A stretch of DNA of 43,797 nt from Oscillospiraceae bacterium (GTDB taxonomy: Bacteria; Bacillota; Clostridia; Oscillospirales; Ruminococcaceae), in NCBI GenBank assembly GCA_029067895.1, contig JAIEDQ010000030.1, positions 1 through 43,797 of the forward strand, written 5' to 3'. Numbering within the stretch: the first letter of the stretch is position 1; each line of letters opens with the position of its first letter. The notes beneath the pieces were generated by a model that did not search any database, was not told the DNA's origin, and was given only the letters and a program-made list of their open reading frames with translations. Positions 26,571 to 35,690 of this stretch are shown piece by piece. The translations under genes were made by a program, and so were the position numbers.

Positions 26571-27950
26571 ATGAAGCTTTTCAAACATTTTTCCGCCATG
26601 ACAATTGCAGTATCAGCGGCAGCCGCTCTATCCCTGAACGTGTCGGCAGGGGTCGTTGGATTTAACTATGCTCCTGCGGGAGGAAACTGTGCAAATTATG
26701 AATTTACTGCCGATGACGGCACAGAAGGATGGCTGTACTTTACCGTTGACGATGACGGTAATATATGGTTTTCATCATATGACATAGGATTACGGTTACC
26801 GCAAGACCCGAATGATGTTCACAACCGCATGAACTTTGACGGTGATTATCAGGAATTTACAAGCAGTCAGGATTTTTTCGACTATGTTGACGAGCTGGAA
26901 AAAGAGAACGGCGAAACCCAATATATTCGCTATGCCGGACTTGTTGCAGAATTTGACAGAAAGTTTGACCCTCCGTCAGACGGCATAATTTCAATGAGCG
27001 GCGGCAGATGCTATGTAGCCGATTTTGAAAACGATACCGTCAGCTATGTCGGGTATTATGTGGTATATGAGGAGGCTGCGGCGGAATATCCCGAAAGCGA
27101 TACGTTTTACTGCGAATGTACGGCGGAGGACGGAACGAAATTTCGTTTAAATTATGATTACGATTGCTGGGGAGCTGTAGATACAGATGTTGAACCTGCG
27201 CCTATAGATTACGTTATAGACCACGCCAACAAAAAGGTTTCTATCCCCGATATTGACACAGGCTATCCGCCTTATGACGGCGGAATTGTCCCGACGGGGG
27301 ATAATGAGTTTGCTATGTCGGTTGAAATTGACGACGTTGTAAAAGTTTCCGAACAGGTCACGTGTTATGTGAAAGGTGAGAGAGTTTACGTTATAGACAA
27401 GCTGAACGGTAAGGCTCGGTATGTGGGATATACTGCGGAATATAAATATATCGAGTATGACAATGAGAACAACACAGTTTACTTCATTGGCACGACCGAG
27501 GACGGCGCAAACTATAGCCTTGCACTTGATAAGCAAGAAAACGGCGGGTTTGTATATTCGGCTTTGATGATAGATAATATTCCTCCCGAATATGATATTA
27601 CCGAAAACAGCGATTCTGATAATTCAAGTAAAGCTGTATCTTGGCGTGACGACGTTTTTGACGTTGTTTTCTATTATTTCGACCCGGCGGACATTGATCT
27701 TTCGGACAATGAACTTTTAATATCTATCAGTTTCGATATTGATATTGGTTCGGAAGTTATAAGCTTATATAAGCACTATATTATCGTTCTTGACGGTGAA
27801 AACAGTACCGTCAGATATTACTGTATGTCGTTTGCAGAGGACAACAACGGTGCAACAACTTCCCCCGACACGGGAAACGGCGGCGGATATCTGAACATAA
27901 TGCTTGCGGCGGCAGGAACGGCAATTCTTGCCAAACGCGCTAAAAAATAA
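26571..27950 (+). CDS. Secreted protein with putative C-terminal sorting-like signal
   Basis: N-terminal signal peptide; C-terminus TTSPDTGNGGGYLNIMLAAAGTAILAKRAKK. Confidence 0.75.
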   Translation: MKLFKHFSAMTIAVSAAAALSLNVSAGVVGFNYAPAGGNCANYEFTADDGTEGWLYFTVDDDGNIWFSSYDIGLRLPQDPNDVHNRMNFDGDYQEFTSSQDFFDYVDELEKENGETQYIRYAGLVAEFDRKFDPPSDGIISMSGGRCYVADFENDTVSYVGYYVVYEEAAAEYPESDTFYCECTAEDGTKFRLNYDYDCWGAVDTDVEPAPIDYVIDHANKKVSIPDIDTGYPPYDGGIVPTGDNEFAMSVEIDDVVKVSEQVTCYVKGERVYVIDKLNGKARYVGYTAEYKYIEYDNENNTVYFIGTTEDGANYSLALDKQENGGFVYSALMIDNIPPEYDITENSDSDNSSKAVSWRDDVFDVVFYYFDPADIDLSDNELLISISFDIDIGSEVISLYKHYIIVLDGENSTVRYYCMSFAEDNNGATTSPDTGNGGGYLNIMLAAAGTAILAKRAKK

Positions 27951-27966
27951 AAAGGAATGGTAAAAA

Positions 27967-29139
27967 ATGAAAGAACTGATAATCTTCAAGGAGGGCGAGA
28001 TCGCCCTGAAAGGCTTGAACAAGCGCAGCTTCGAGGACGCTTTTATCCGCAACCTCAAGCACCGTCTGGCTCCGCTGGGCAAATTCGAGTACACAAAATC
28101 ACAGTCCACCATATGCGCCGAGCCCATGTCCGAGGACATCGACCTGGACGAAGCCGTAAGCCGCAGCGCAAAGGTTTTCGGAGCAGCCGCGCTCTGCCGC
28201 GCTTTAGTTGTTGAAAAGGACTTTGAGACCATCTGCCGCGAGACGATATCCCACATCAAAGAGGACGCGGAACTGTCCCGCACCTTTAAGGTGGAAGCTA
28301 AGCGGTCGGACAAGAAGTTCCCCATGAAGTCCCCCGAAATATGCATGGAGCTTGGCGGACGTATCCTTGAAGCCTACCCTCATCTTACCGTAGATGTAAA
28401 AAATCCCCAAATGACGGTAACGGTTGAGATACGCGACAACGGCGCCTATATCCATTCGGGAAACATCAAGGGCGCGGGCGGTATCCCCGTTGGAACGTCG
28501 GGGTCTGCCATGCTGCTTCTGTCGGGAGGAATTGACAGTCCCGTTGCCGCCTATATGATGGCAAAACGGGGCGTGCGGCTTTCGGCGATACACTATGTTT
28601 CGCCTCCCTACACATCCGAAAGAGCGCGTCTTAAAGTGGAAAGACTTTGCGAAAAGCTTGCGCCTTACTGCGGGGACATAGCTTTCTACTGCGTACCCTT
28701 TACCGAGATACAGGAGGCTTTGCGGGATAACTGTCCCGAGGAGCTGTTTACTATTATAATGCGCCGCCTGATGATGGAGATAGCCCAGCGCATCGCCGAG
28801 GAAAAGGACATTCAGGCTCTTGTAACGGGCGAAAGCGTGGGACAGGTTGCAAGCCAGACAATGGGCGCGATAGTCTGCACCGACGCGGCTTGCAGAATGC
28901 CTGTGTTCCGTCCCGTTATCGGCATGGACAAGACCGAGATCGTGGAGATCGCGCGGAAGATCGACACGTTTGATATTTCCATAGAGCCGTATGAGGACTG
29001 CTGCACCGTGTTCACACCAAAGCACCCCAAGACGAGACCTGTTCCCGCGGAGGTGGAAAAGGCTCAGAACGCTTACGACTTCGAGCCGCTTATCGCAAAG
29101 GCTGTTGCGGATACCGAGTTAAAGGTCATCAAGCTATAG
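27967..29139 (+). CDS. thiI: tRNA 4-thiouridine sulfurtransferase
   Basis: ELIIFKEGEIALKGLNKRSFE; SGGIDSPVAAYMMAKRGV; VTGESVGQVASQT. Confidence 0.95.
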   Translation: MKELIIFKEGEIALKGLNKRSFEDAFIRNLKHRLAPLGKFEYTKSQSTICAEPMSEDIDLDEAVSRSAKVFGAAALCRALVVEKDFETICRETISHIKEDAELSRTFKVEAKRSDKKFPMKSPEICMELGGRILEAYPHLTVDVKNPQMTVTVEIRDNGAYIHSGNIKGAGGIPVGTSGSAMLLLSGGIDSPVAAYMMAKRGVRLSAIHYVSPPYTSERARLKVERLCEKLAPYCGDIAFYCVPFTEIQEALRDNCPEELFTIIMRRLMMEIAQRIAEEKDIQALVTGESVGQVASQTMGAIVCTDAACRMPVFRPVIGMDKTEIVEIARKIDTFDISIEPYEDCCTVFTPKHPKTRPVPAEVEKAQNAYDFEPLIAKAVADTELKVIKL

Positions 29140-29150
29140 GAGACACGAAA

Positions 29151-30326
29151 ATGAACGGAAAAGTCATTGCTATTGCAGCCGCACTTGCGGTATGCACTGC
29201 GCTTGCGGGCTGTGCGGAAGAGCAGTGCGAAACCGTTTCGAAGACGGGCGCGTCCGTTTCCGCAGTTACATCTTCCGCTGCTTCGGAAACGGAATCCGAA
29301 ACAACGGCACTGACAACAAGTCGGACAGATACTGAAACGGAGAAAACTGCCGTTTCGGAAACAGAGGAAACCGTCCAAACCGAGGCTGTGCCAAAAATTG
29401 AGGTAAGCGACCTTAAAGCTGTATATGGCGAAAAGCTGTACTCCACGCCCGAATGCAGAATCGTCAGCGATTTTAGCTTTGAAAACGAAGCGGATTTTCC
29501 CGCGCCCGAGCATATCGCGCTTGCGCGTAAGACTGCTTTTGCAGATGAAAAGTGTATTGATGAAATAAATTTCCACAATGAAGATGCTGCCAATGAAAAG
29601 GGCTTCATACCGGTAGAAACCGCCGAGGATATTGCTTTTTCCGAGGGTGCGTGCTATGATTTTGACGGAGACGGCGAACTCGAAAGTGTTATCGTCCTCG
29701 ACCTCGCTCCAACGCCGTCATGGGCTATGGGCAGCAGTGCGGTATACTATGTTGACAGCGAAAATATCATTAATGTCGGCATCGGCTGTATTCCAACCGC
29801 CGATGTATACTCTCTTGATTTCGGGACGGAAAAATTTGTCCAAATTGATGTATATAACAGTTTTACCAGCATGAACAGCGATATTTACCGCGTCGGCGGC
29901 GACACGCTTGAACCGGAGATAGTGTTAAATGCAACCAACTGGATTAAGTACCGAAACGGCGTTTTTTACTGTACTATTAAATATGATTTTGCGGACTATC
30001 CCATTGTTTTCTGCGAGGACGGCAAGTTCAGACAGCTTGGGATAAAGGAAATAACCGAAGAGGATTTTACATCTCACATTGAAAACGGACAGGAATATCT
30101 GGAGATTCTCAAAGCCGAGGACAGAACTGTGACAGGCATTTATACAATGGGATTTTATCGGTATATGATAGATATGGATAGGGGATTTATATGCTTTTAT
30201 ATTGATGAGAACGGAAACGCTGTACAGAACAGCAAGGCTTACGGATTTCTCGATAATGCCATCACGGAAGAACTTGACTATGACATCGACGTTTCCAAGC
30301 TCGACATAATACCCTACAGCAAATAA
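29151..30326 (+). CDS. Putative lipoprotein with Ser/Thr/Glu-rich linker
   Basis: MNGKVIAIAAALAVCTALAGCAEEQ lipobox; linker SSAASETESETTALTTSRTDTETEKT. Confidence 0.75.
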   Translation: MNGKVIAIAAALAVCTALAGCAEEQCETVSKTGASVSAVTSSAASETESETTALTTSRTDTETEKTAVSETEETVQTEAVPKIEVSDLKAVYGEKLYSTPECRIVSDFSFENEADFPAPEHIALARKTAFADEKCIDEINFHNEDAANEKGFIPVETAEDIAFSEGACYDFDGDGELESVIVLDLAPTPSWAMGSSAVYYVDSENIINVGIGCIPTADVYSLDFGTEKFVQIDVYNSFTSMNSDIYRVGGDTLEPEIVLNATNWIKYRNGVFYCTIKYDFADYPIVFCEDGKFRQLGIKEITEEDFTSHIENGQEYLEILKAEDRTVTGIYTMGFYRYMIDMDRGFICFYIDENGNAVQNSKAYGFLDNAITEELDYDIDVSKLDIIPYSK

Positions 30327-30456
30327 TTTACAAAAAATTTACAAATGAGCGGCGTGTTGTTTTTCCAGAATATGCCGCTTATTTCTTTGTATTTGATAGG
30401 TTTGTGTAAAGAAGATGAAATGTTTCAGTGTTTGCAACAAAATGTGTCGAAATTCC

Positions 30457-30485
30457 TTGACGAATTGCATTAAATAGTGTATTAT
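30457..30485 (+). promoter_or_regulatory. Promoter of the sortase cluster
   Basis: TTGACG-N17-TATTAT; followed by TGTAGA-N8-TCTACA repeat (30491-30510). Confidence 0.65.
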
Positions 30486-30525
30486 AGTAGTGTAGATTTT
30501 TATGTCTACATACGGAGGATTTACT

Positions 30526-31485
30526 ATGGCACTTTCCGGCAGCGCCAAGAAAGCTTACAAAAAAGCTGTCAAGGCTAAGAAAAAAAGAAAACGCGGTCAC
30601 TGGCTGCTTATACAAAAGGGAGACAGCGCAAAGGAAGTCGTAAGCAAGCTCTTTACTCAGCTTGCGGTGCTCGTCCTTATTGGCTGTATCCTTATTCTCG
30701 GAAACGAACTCAGGCTCTCGCTGAGCGCGAAGTTCCTCAACAGCTCACTTAAAGAGCTTTACTACACCTACATCAGCCCCGGCGACAACGGCGGCGAGCT
30801 TCTCGACAGCGCAAAGGAGCTGCTCAAGATCAACCCCGATACAGTCGGCTGGGTGCATATCGACGATACAAATATTTCCATGCCCGTAGTACACCGCTCG
30901 GGCAGCGACGGAAACGAATACTATCTTAAATATGCTTTCGACGGAAGCGCAAACAAGGCGGGTACTATATTTATGGACACCCGAAACGTCCTTGACGCTC
31001 ACGAACGGTCGGACAACATCATTCTCTACGGTCACAATCAGCGTGACAAGACCATGTTCGGCGATTTAGGGTACTACAAAAAGAATTTGCAGTACTACTC
31101 CGAACACCCGGTTATACAGTTCAGCTCGAACTACAGGTCGGACAAATACAAAATTTTTGCGTTTTTCGTAACGCCTGTGCTGGAGTCCCAGACCCGCGAC
31201 GGTGTGGTGTTCGACTACCACAACTATCTGAATTTCCAATCCGAGGCGGACTATAACGCCTTCATGGATAATATAATGCTTAGGACGCAGATAATCACTC
31301 CCGTGGACGTGCAGTACGGCGACAAGTTCCTTACGCTGTCCACCTGTTCAAACGAGTTTGAGCCGTCACGGTTTGTAGTATTCGCAAGGCGCGTCCGAGA
31401 CGGCGAGGACGATACCGTGGACGTTTCCCAGGCGTACCTTAACGCAGGTGCAAAGGAACCCGACTGGGACGTAATCTATCGTTAA
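30526..31485 (+). CDS. Class B-type sortase 1
   Basis: NIILYGHNQRDKTMFGDLGYY, FLTLSTCSNEFEPSRFVVFARRV; basic N-terminus then TM. Confidence 0.92.
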   Translation: MALSGSAKKAYKKAVKAKKKRKRGHWLLIQKGDSAKEVVSKLFTQLAVLVLIGCILILGNELRLSLSAKFLNSSLKELYYTYISPGDNGGELLDSAKELLKINPDTVGWVHIDDTNISMPVVHRSGSDGNEYYLKYAFDGSANKAGTIFMDTRNVLDAHERSDNIILYGHNQRDKTMFGDLGYYKKNLQYYSEHPVIQFSSNYRSDKYKIFAFFVTPVLESQTRDGVVFDYHNYLNFQSEADYNAFMDNIMLRTQIITPVDVQYGDKFLTLSTCSNEFEPSRFVVFARRVRDGEDDTVDVSQAYLNAGAKEPDWDVIYR

Positions 31486-31546
31486 GTAAAATTTTGCATA
31501 TCTTCTATTTTCTATCCTCTATTTTTCTGTTAGGAGATGTTCGGTT

Positions 31547-32539
31547 ATGGCAGGATACAAAAACAACAAAAAAAGCTTTCTGGATAACTTTATCCCAAGG
31601 GACGGCGATTCCCGCAGTGATGTGGCGAGAAAGGTCGTTACGGACGTTTCCGTGATCGTTCTGGTAGTTGCGGTGATAGTCCTTGCGTGGTACTTTGTTC
31701 AGCAGGCTAAGATAAAGGCTGATATTGAAAAGCAGAGAGAGCTGCACAACACGGCGCCCGTTGTGATAACGCAGTCCACCGTCCCTACCGAGACCGAGGA
31801 GACCACCACCGAGACCGAGCCGCCTCCGCTGGTGGTACTGGACAGCATGACTGCGCTTCTGGAGCAAAATTCCGACACGGCAGGCTGGCTGACCGTTGAC
31901 GGTACTAATATCGACAACGTTGTGCTTCAGACCGACAACAACGACTACTATCTTGACAAGGATTTCTACGGAAACAGAAATATCGCGGGTCAGATCTATA
32001 TTGACTACAGATGCATCGCCAACGATTACAATAAGAACCAGAGCGACAATCTGGTCATCTACGGTCACAATCAGGCTGACCTGACAATGTTCGGCACGCT
32101 GAAAAAGTACAAGATCAAAAAGGACAATACCAAGAATTTCGACTTCTATAAGGAACACCCTACGTTCAAATTCAGCAACCTGTACGAGGAATATACATAC
32201 AAGATCATCGCAATTTTCGTCATCGAGGTTGAGCCTTACCAGACAAGAGACGGTGTTATTTTCGATTACCATAACTACATCAAATTCGGAAAAACAAGGA
32301 CTTTTTCTGATTTCAAGGAGAATATCCTTAAAAGAACAGCTGTAAATACAGGCGTTGATTTTGAAGAGGGAGACAAGTTCATTACGCTGTCTACCTGTTC
32401 AAACGAGTTCGAGCCGTCAAGACTTGTGGTCATCGGCAGACGCGTCCGCGACGGCGAAAGCCCCGATGTGGACGTTTCAAAGGCGACTATAAACGAGGAT
32501 ATGCTTGAACCCGACTACAGCTATATTTACAGCAGATAA
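31547..32539 (+). CDS. Class B-type sortase 2
   Basis: NLVIYGHNQADLTMFGTLKKY, FITLSTCSNEFEPSRLVVIGRRV. Confidence 0.92.
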   Translation: MAGYKNNKKSFLDNFIPRDGDSRSDVARKVVTDVSVIVLVVAVIVLAWYFVQQAKIKADIEKQRELHNTAPVVITQSTVPTETEETTTETEPPPLVVLDSMTALLEQNSDTAGWLTVDGTNIDNVVLQTDNNDYYLDKDFYGNRNIAGQIYIDYRCIANDYNKNQSDNLVIYGHNQADLTMFGTLKKYKIKKDNTKNFDFYKEHPTFKFSNLYEEYTYKIIAIFVIEVEPYQTRDGVIFDYHNYIKFGKTRTFSDFKENILKRTAVNTGVDFEEGDKFITLSTCSNEFEPSRLVVIGRRVRDGESPDVDVSKATINEDMLEPDYSYIYSR

Positions 32540-32560
32540 TGATAAACCGAGGTTTACTTT

Positions 32561-34552
32561 ATGTCTGATACCAACAAAAAAAATTACACGGCAAACGATC
32601 TGTTAAGCGAGTTCTTTTCCGATAAGGCGACCGAGGAAAACGCTCCCGCGGAGGCTGAGGATACGTCCGCAGCACAAACCGAAGCTGACGTTTCCGAAGC
32701 GGAAACAGAGGAGATCTCCGCGGAAGAGGACGATCCGGACAGTGAGACCGACGATACGGATATCGTTGTGGATACTCTGGAGGAGGATACCTTCGAGGCG
32801 GAAAAGGCTGATATATCAGTTGCGGGGAAATCCGAGTGGGACTCGCTGGAAATCGCGGAAACCGTGTCGGAAATCTTTGGCGAAAGCGGTATTTCCGAGG
32901 ACGTTCCCCCCGCTTCCCACGGTAACAGCGCGGTTTGCGAGGATAACGGAAATATGGAAGAAAATGTCGGAAATGAAAAGGAAACGGAAATTTCCCAAAT
33001 TTCCAAAACAGAAACAGAAAATATCTCCGAAAATAAAAGTGGAAATGACGTCCCCGAAACGGAAGCTTTCGGCGGTGCGGACGACGATATCGACAGCGGC
33101 TTTAATGAAAGTCCTGCGGTTAGATTTTTTAAAGGTATCCTGCCATGGAAAGGCGATTCCGTTTGGGAGGTCATAAGGAAAATTATCTTCATTGCGGCGT
33201 CGGCAGTTTTCGTAGGCGCGGGCTGTATGCTGGTAAGCACGCTTATTCAGTCCCGTCAAGCTCTTGAGCAAAAGGAAGAGAACAAGAAGATCTTCGAAAC
33301 CACTGTTGCAACTACGATTGACGTAGACGGAAATGTTGTGGAAATCCCTCCCACCGATGAGGAAATAGCCGAACACCGCTTCAATCTTGCGGAGTACTAT
33401 AAAGGCATCAACGAGGACTATGTAGGATTTCTCGAACTGAGAGGCTGTGATATTGAAGAGCCTATCGTTCAGGGAAGTGACAACGACTACTATCTGACCC
33501 ACGCGATCCACGGCGGAAAAAATAAGGCGGGCACCGTTTTCATGGACTACAGATGCACCTTTACCGACGACTATATCTCCCCCAACATTGTGTTCTACGG
33601 ACACAATCAGGAGGACGGCACCATGTTCGGCAACCTGAAGGACTACAAGCAGAACGTGCAGTTCTACGAGGAAAATCCAGTGGTCAAGTTCAGCACCGAG
33701 AACGAGACCTACGAATACCTTATCTACGGCTTTTTCGTGACAAACGCTCTGGCAAATCAGGACAGCAACGGCTTCGTTTTCCACTATCAGGACTATATCG
33801 AGGCTCTGGACGACGAGTACACCTTTAACTGGTACAGAGAAATGGTTCTGGAGCGCAACCAGATAATCTCTCCCGTGGACGTGGAGTACGGCGACAAGCT
33901 GCTTTGCCTGTCTACCTGTTCAAACGAATTTTCCAATTCAAGGTTTGTGTTATTTGCAAGAATGCTCCGCGAGGACGAGGAAATAGACGACTTCGATTTC
34001 TCGGAAGCCTACCTGAATCCCAACGCCAAGGGCGTGGACTGGGAGGCTATAATGTCGGGTGAGACCTCCGCCACGGAGGCGGAAGTGCTGGACGAGGACG
34101 ACGAGGACGGCATGGAATTCGGAAACGGTTTCCTGCAAACAGCTGTCCACGGTACAAGGAGACCTCAGCAGATTTTGGAAACGAAAACGGAAGAGACCAC
34201 CGTCACGCCGGAGGAAAACGACGGGGATAATACGGAAAAAACAACTAAAAAGAAGACAAGCAAAAAAACCTCGGAAACGGGGGAAACGGCGGAGGAAAGC
34301 GATGTGCTCTCCGAAGCGACGCGGCGTTCTTCCCGCGATACCGATACTTCCGAAAGCTCCGCAAAAAAGAAAAAGACGGAGAAAACCGAGAAAACGGAGG
34401 AAACGGAAAAGGAACCGGACGGCGAAACAGTTACGCGGGCGTCCAAAAAGACGGCTGCAAAGCGGACGGAAACCGAAACAACCGCTCCTGCGGAAACAAC
34501 TCCTCCCCCGCCGCCTGATGACGGCTCTTCGGAAACTGTTACGGCAGGCTGA
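32561..34552 (+). CDS. Class B-type sortase 3 with long acidic N-terminal and charged C-terminal extensions
   Basis: NIVFYGHNQEDGTMFGNLKDY, LLCLSTCSNEFSNSRFVLFARML; E/T/S-rich head, K/E/T-rich tail ending TTPPPPPDDGSS. Confidence 0.92.
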   Translation: MSDTNKKNYTANDLLSEFFSDKATEENAPAEAEDTSAAQTEADVSEAETEEISAEEDDPDSETDDTDIVVDTLEEDTFEAEKADISVAGKSEWDSLEIAETVSEIFGESGISEDVPPASHGNSAVCEDNGNMEENVGNEKETEISQISKTETENISENKSGNDVPETEAFGGADDDIDSGFNESPAVRFFKGILPWKGDSVWEVIRKIIFIAASAVFVGAGCMLVSTLIQSRQALEQKEENKKIFETTVATTIDVDGNVVEIPPTDEEIAEHRFNLAEYYKGINEDYVGFLELRGCDIEEPIVQGSDNDYYLTHAIHGGKNKAGTVFMDYRCTFTDDYISPNIVFYGHNQEDGTMFGNLKDYKQNVQFYEENPVVKFSTENETYEYLIYGFFVTNALANQDSNGFVFHYQDYIEALDDEYTFNWYREMVLERNQIISPVDVEYGDKLLCLSTCSNEFSNSRFVLFARMLREDEEIDDFDFSEAYLNPNAKGVDWEAIMSGETSATEAEVLDEDDEDGMEFGNGFLQTAVHGTRRPQQILETKTEETTVTPEENDGDNTEKTTKKKTSKKTSETGETAEESDVLSEATRRSSRDTDTSESSAKKKKTEKTEKTEETEKEPDGETVTRASKKTAAKRTETETTAPAETTPPPPPDDGSSETVTAG

Positions 34553-34612
34553 ACAGCTTATACTATTATTACATAGAAAAAATTGTGTGAACAATGAAAG
34601 GATGATCCCAAG

Positions 34613-35656
34613 ATGGCAATGTCGGACGAAGTCCGCGCAAATCCAAGGTACAAAACCCCGAAAAAGAAACAGAAAAAGGGCTTTGTTCAAACCTTTATAC
34701 CGCTGAAAGGAGACTCGGGCGGCGAGGTCATAAGCAAGCTTATCGCGCTTATTTCCATTGCCGCGCTGGTCGTTTGCGGAATTGTGCTGGGACTTTATTT
34801 CTACCACATCTTCGAGGCGAAACAGAATAATAAGGACCTGAGCGAAAAATACAAGATATACAACAATCTTTCCGCTGCTGCGGACGGCGAAACCAATCTG
34901 CCCGCGGAAACCGACATAAGCGGAGAGATAGTCAGGGCTCCACTTGTGACAATGCCCTTTGCGGAGGAAATGCTCGCTATCAACAGCGATTACGTTGGCT
35001 ACGTTTCCATTCCGGGAGTTGTCAACGAGGCGGTTGTCCAGTACACTGACAACGATTACTACCTCAAAACCAACATCTACGGACAGAAGCGTCAGTGCGG
35101 CACGATCTTCGCCGACTGCCGCAACAATGTAAGCGACTACTCCGACCTCCAGTCGGACAACATCATTCTCTACGGTCACAATCAGCGGGACGGAACCATG
35201 TTCGGTCAGCTCGACTATTACAAGTGGGACTACAAATACTGGCTCCAGAACCCGTTTATCTACTTCGACAACAAGTATGAGCAGAGCGTTTACGTTATCG
35301 TTGCGTCGTTCATAATCAACACCGAGCCAGAACACGACAACGGCTACGTTTTCGACTACCAGAACTACATCAACTTCACCGAGGGGCACTCCTTTGAGAC
35401 CTTTGCCAAGGAGCTTGACGAAAGAAGCCATTTCCACACGGGTATCGACTTCAATGAAAACGACAAGTTCATCACGCTTTCCACCTGTTCCTATGAGTGG
35501 GAGCCTGCCCGTCATGTTATTATCGGCAGGAAGCTCCGCGCGGGTGAGACGATTGAAAACCTTGATACGACAAATTTTGCGGTCAATTCCAATCCAAAAT
35601 GGCCTGCCGTATACTACAAGTACAACGGCGGCACATATGTGGAGTCCGCGGACTAA
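34613..35656 (+). CDS. Class B-type sortase 4
   Basis: NIILYGHNQRDGTMFGQLDYY, FITLSTCSYEWEPARHVIIGRKL. Confidence 0.92.
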   Translation: MAMSDEVRANPRYKTPKKKQKKGFVQTFIPLKGDSGGEVISKLIALISIAALVVCGIVLGLYFYHIFEAKQNNKDLSEKYKIYNNLSAAADGETNLPAETDISGEIVRAPLVTMPFAEEMLAINSDYVGYVSIPGVVNEAVVQYTDNDYYLKTNIYGQKRQCGTIFADCRNNVSDYSDLQSDNIILYGHNQRDGTMFGQLDYYKWDYKYWLQNPFIYFDNKYEQSVYVIVASFIINTEPEHDNGYVFDYQNYINFTEGHSFETFAKELDERSHFHTGIDFNENDKFITLSTCSYEWEPARHVIIGRKLRAGETIENLDTTNFAVNSNPKWPAVYYKYNGGTYVESAD

Positions 35657-35690
35657 AGGACGTTAAAACGGGATACAAAGAGGGGATAAA

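Noticed and set aside
33950-35515. 521-aa minus-strand ORF over sortases 3 and 4
   Set aside because: Spans two unambiguous sortase genes; low-complexity Phe/Arg/Val-rich translation typical of antisense frames.
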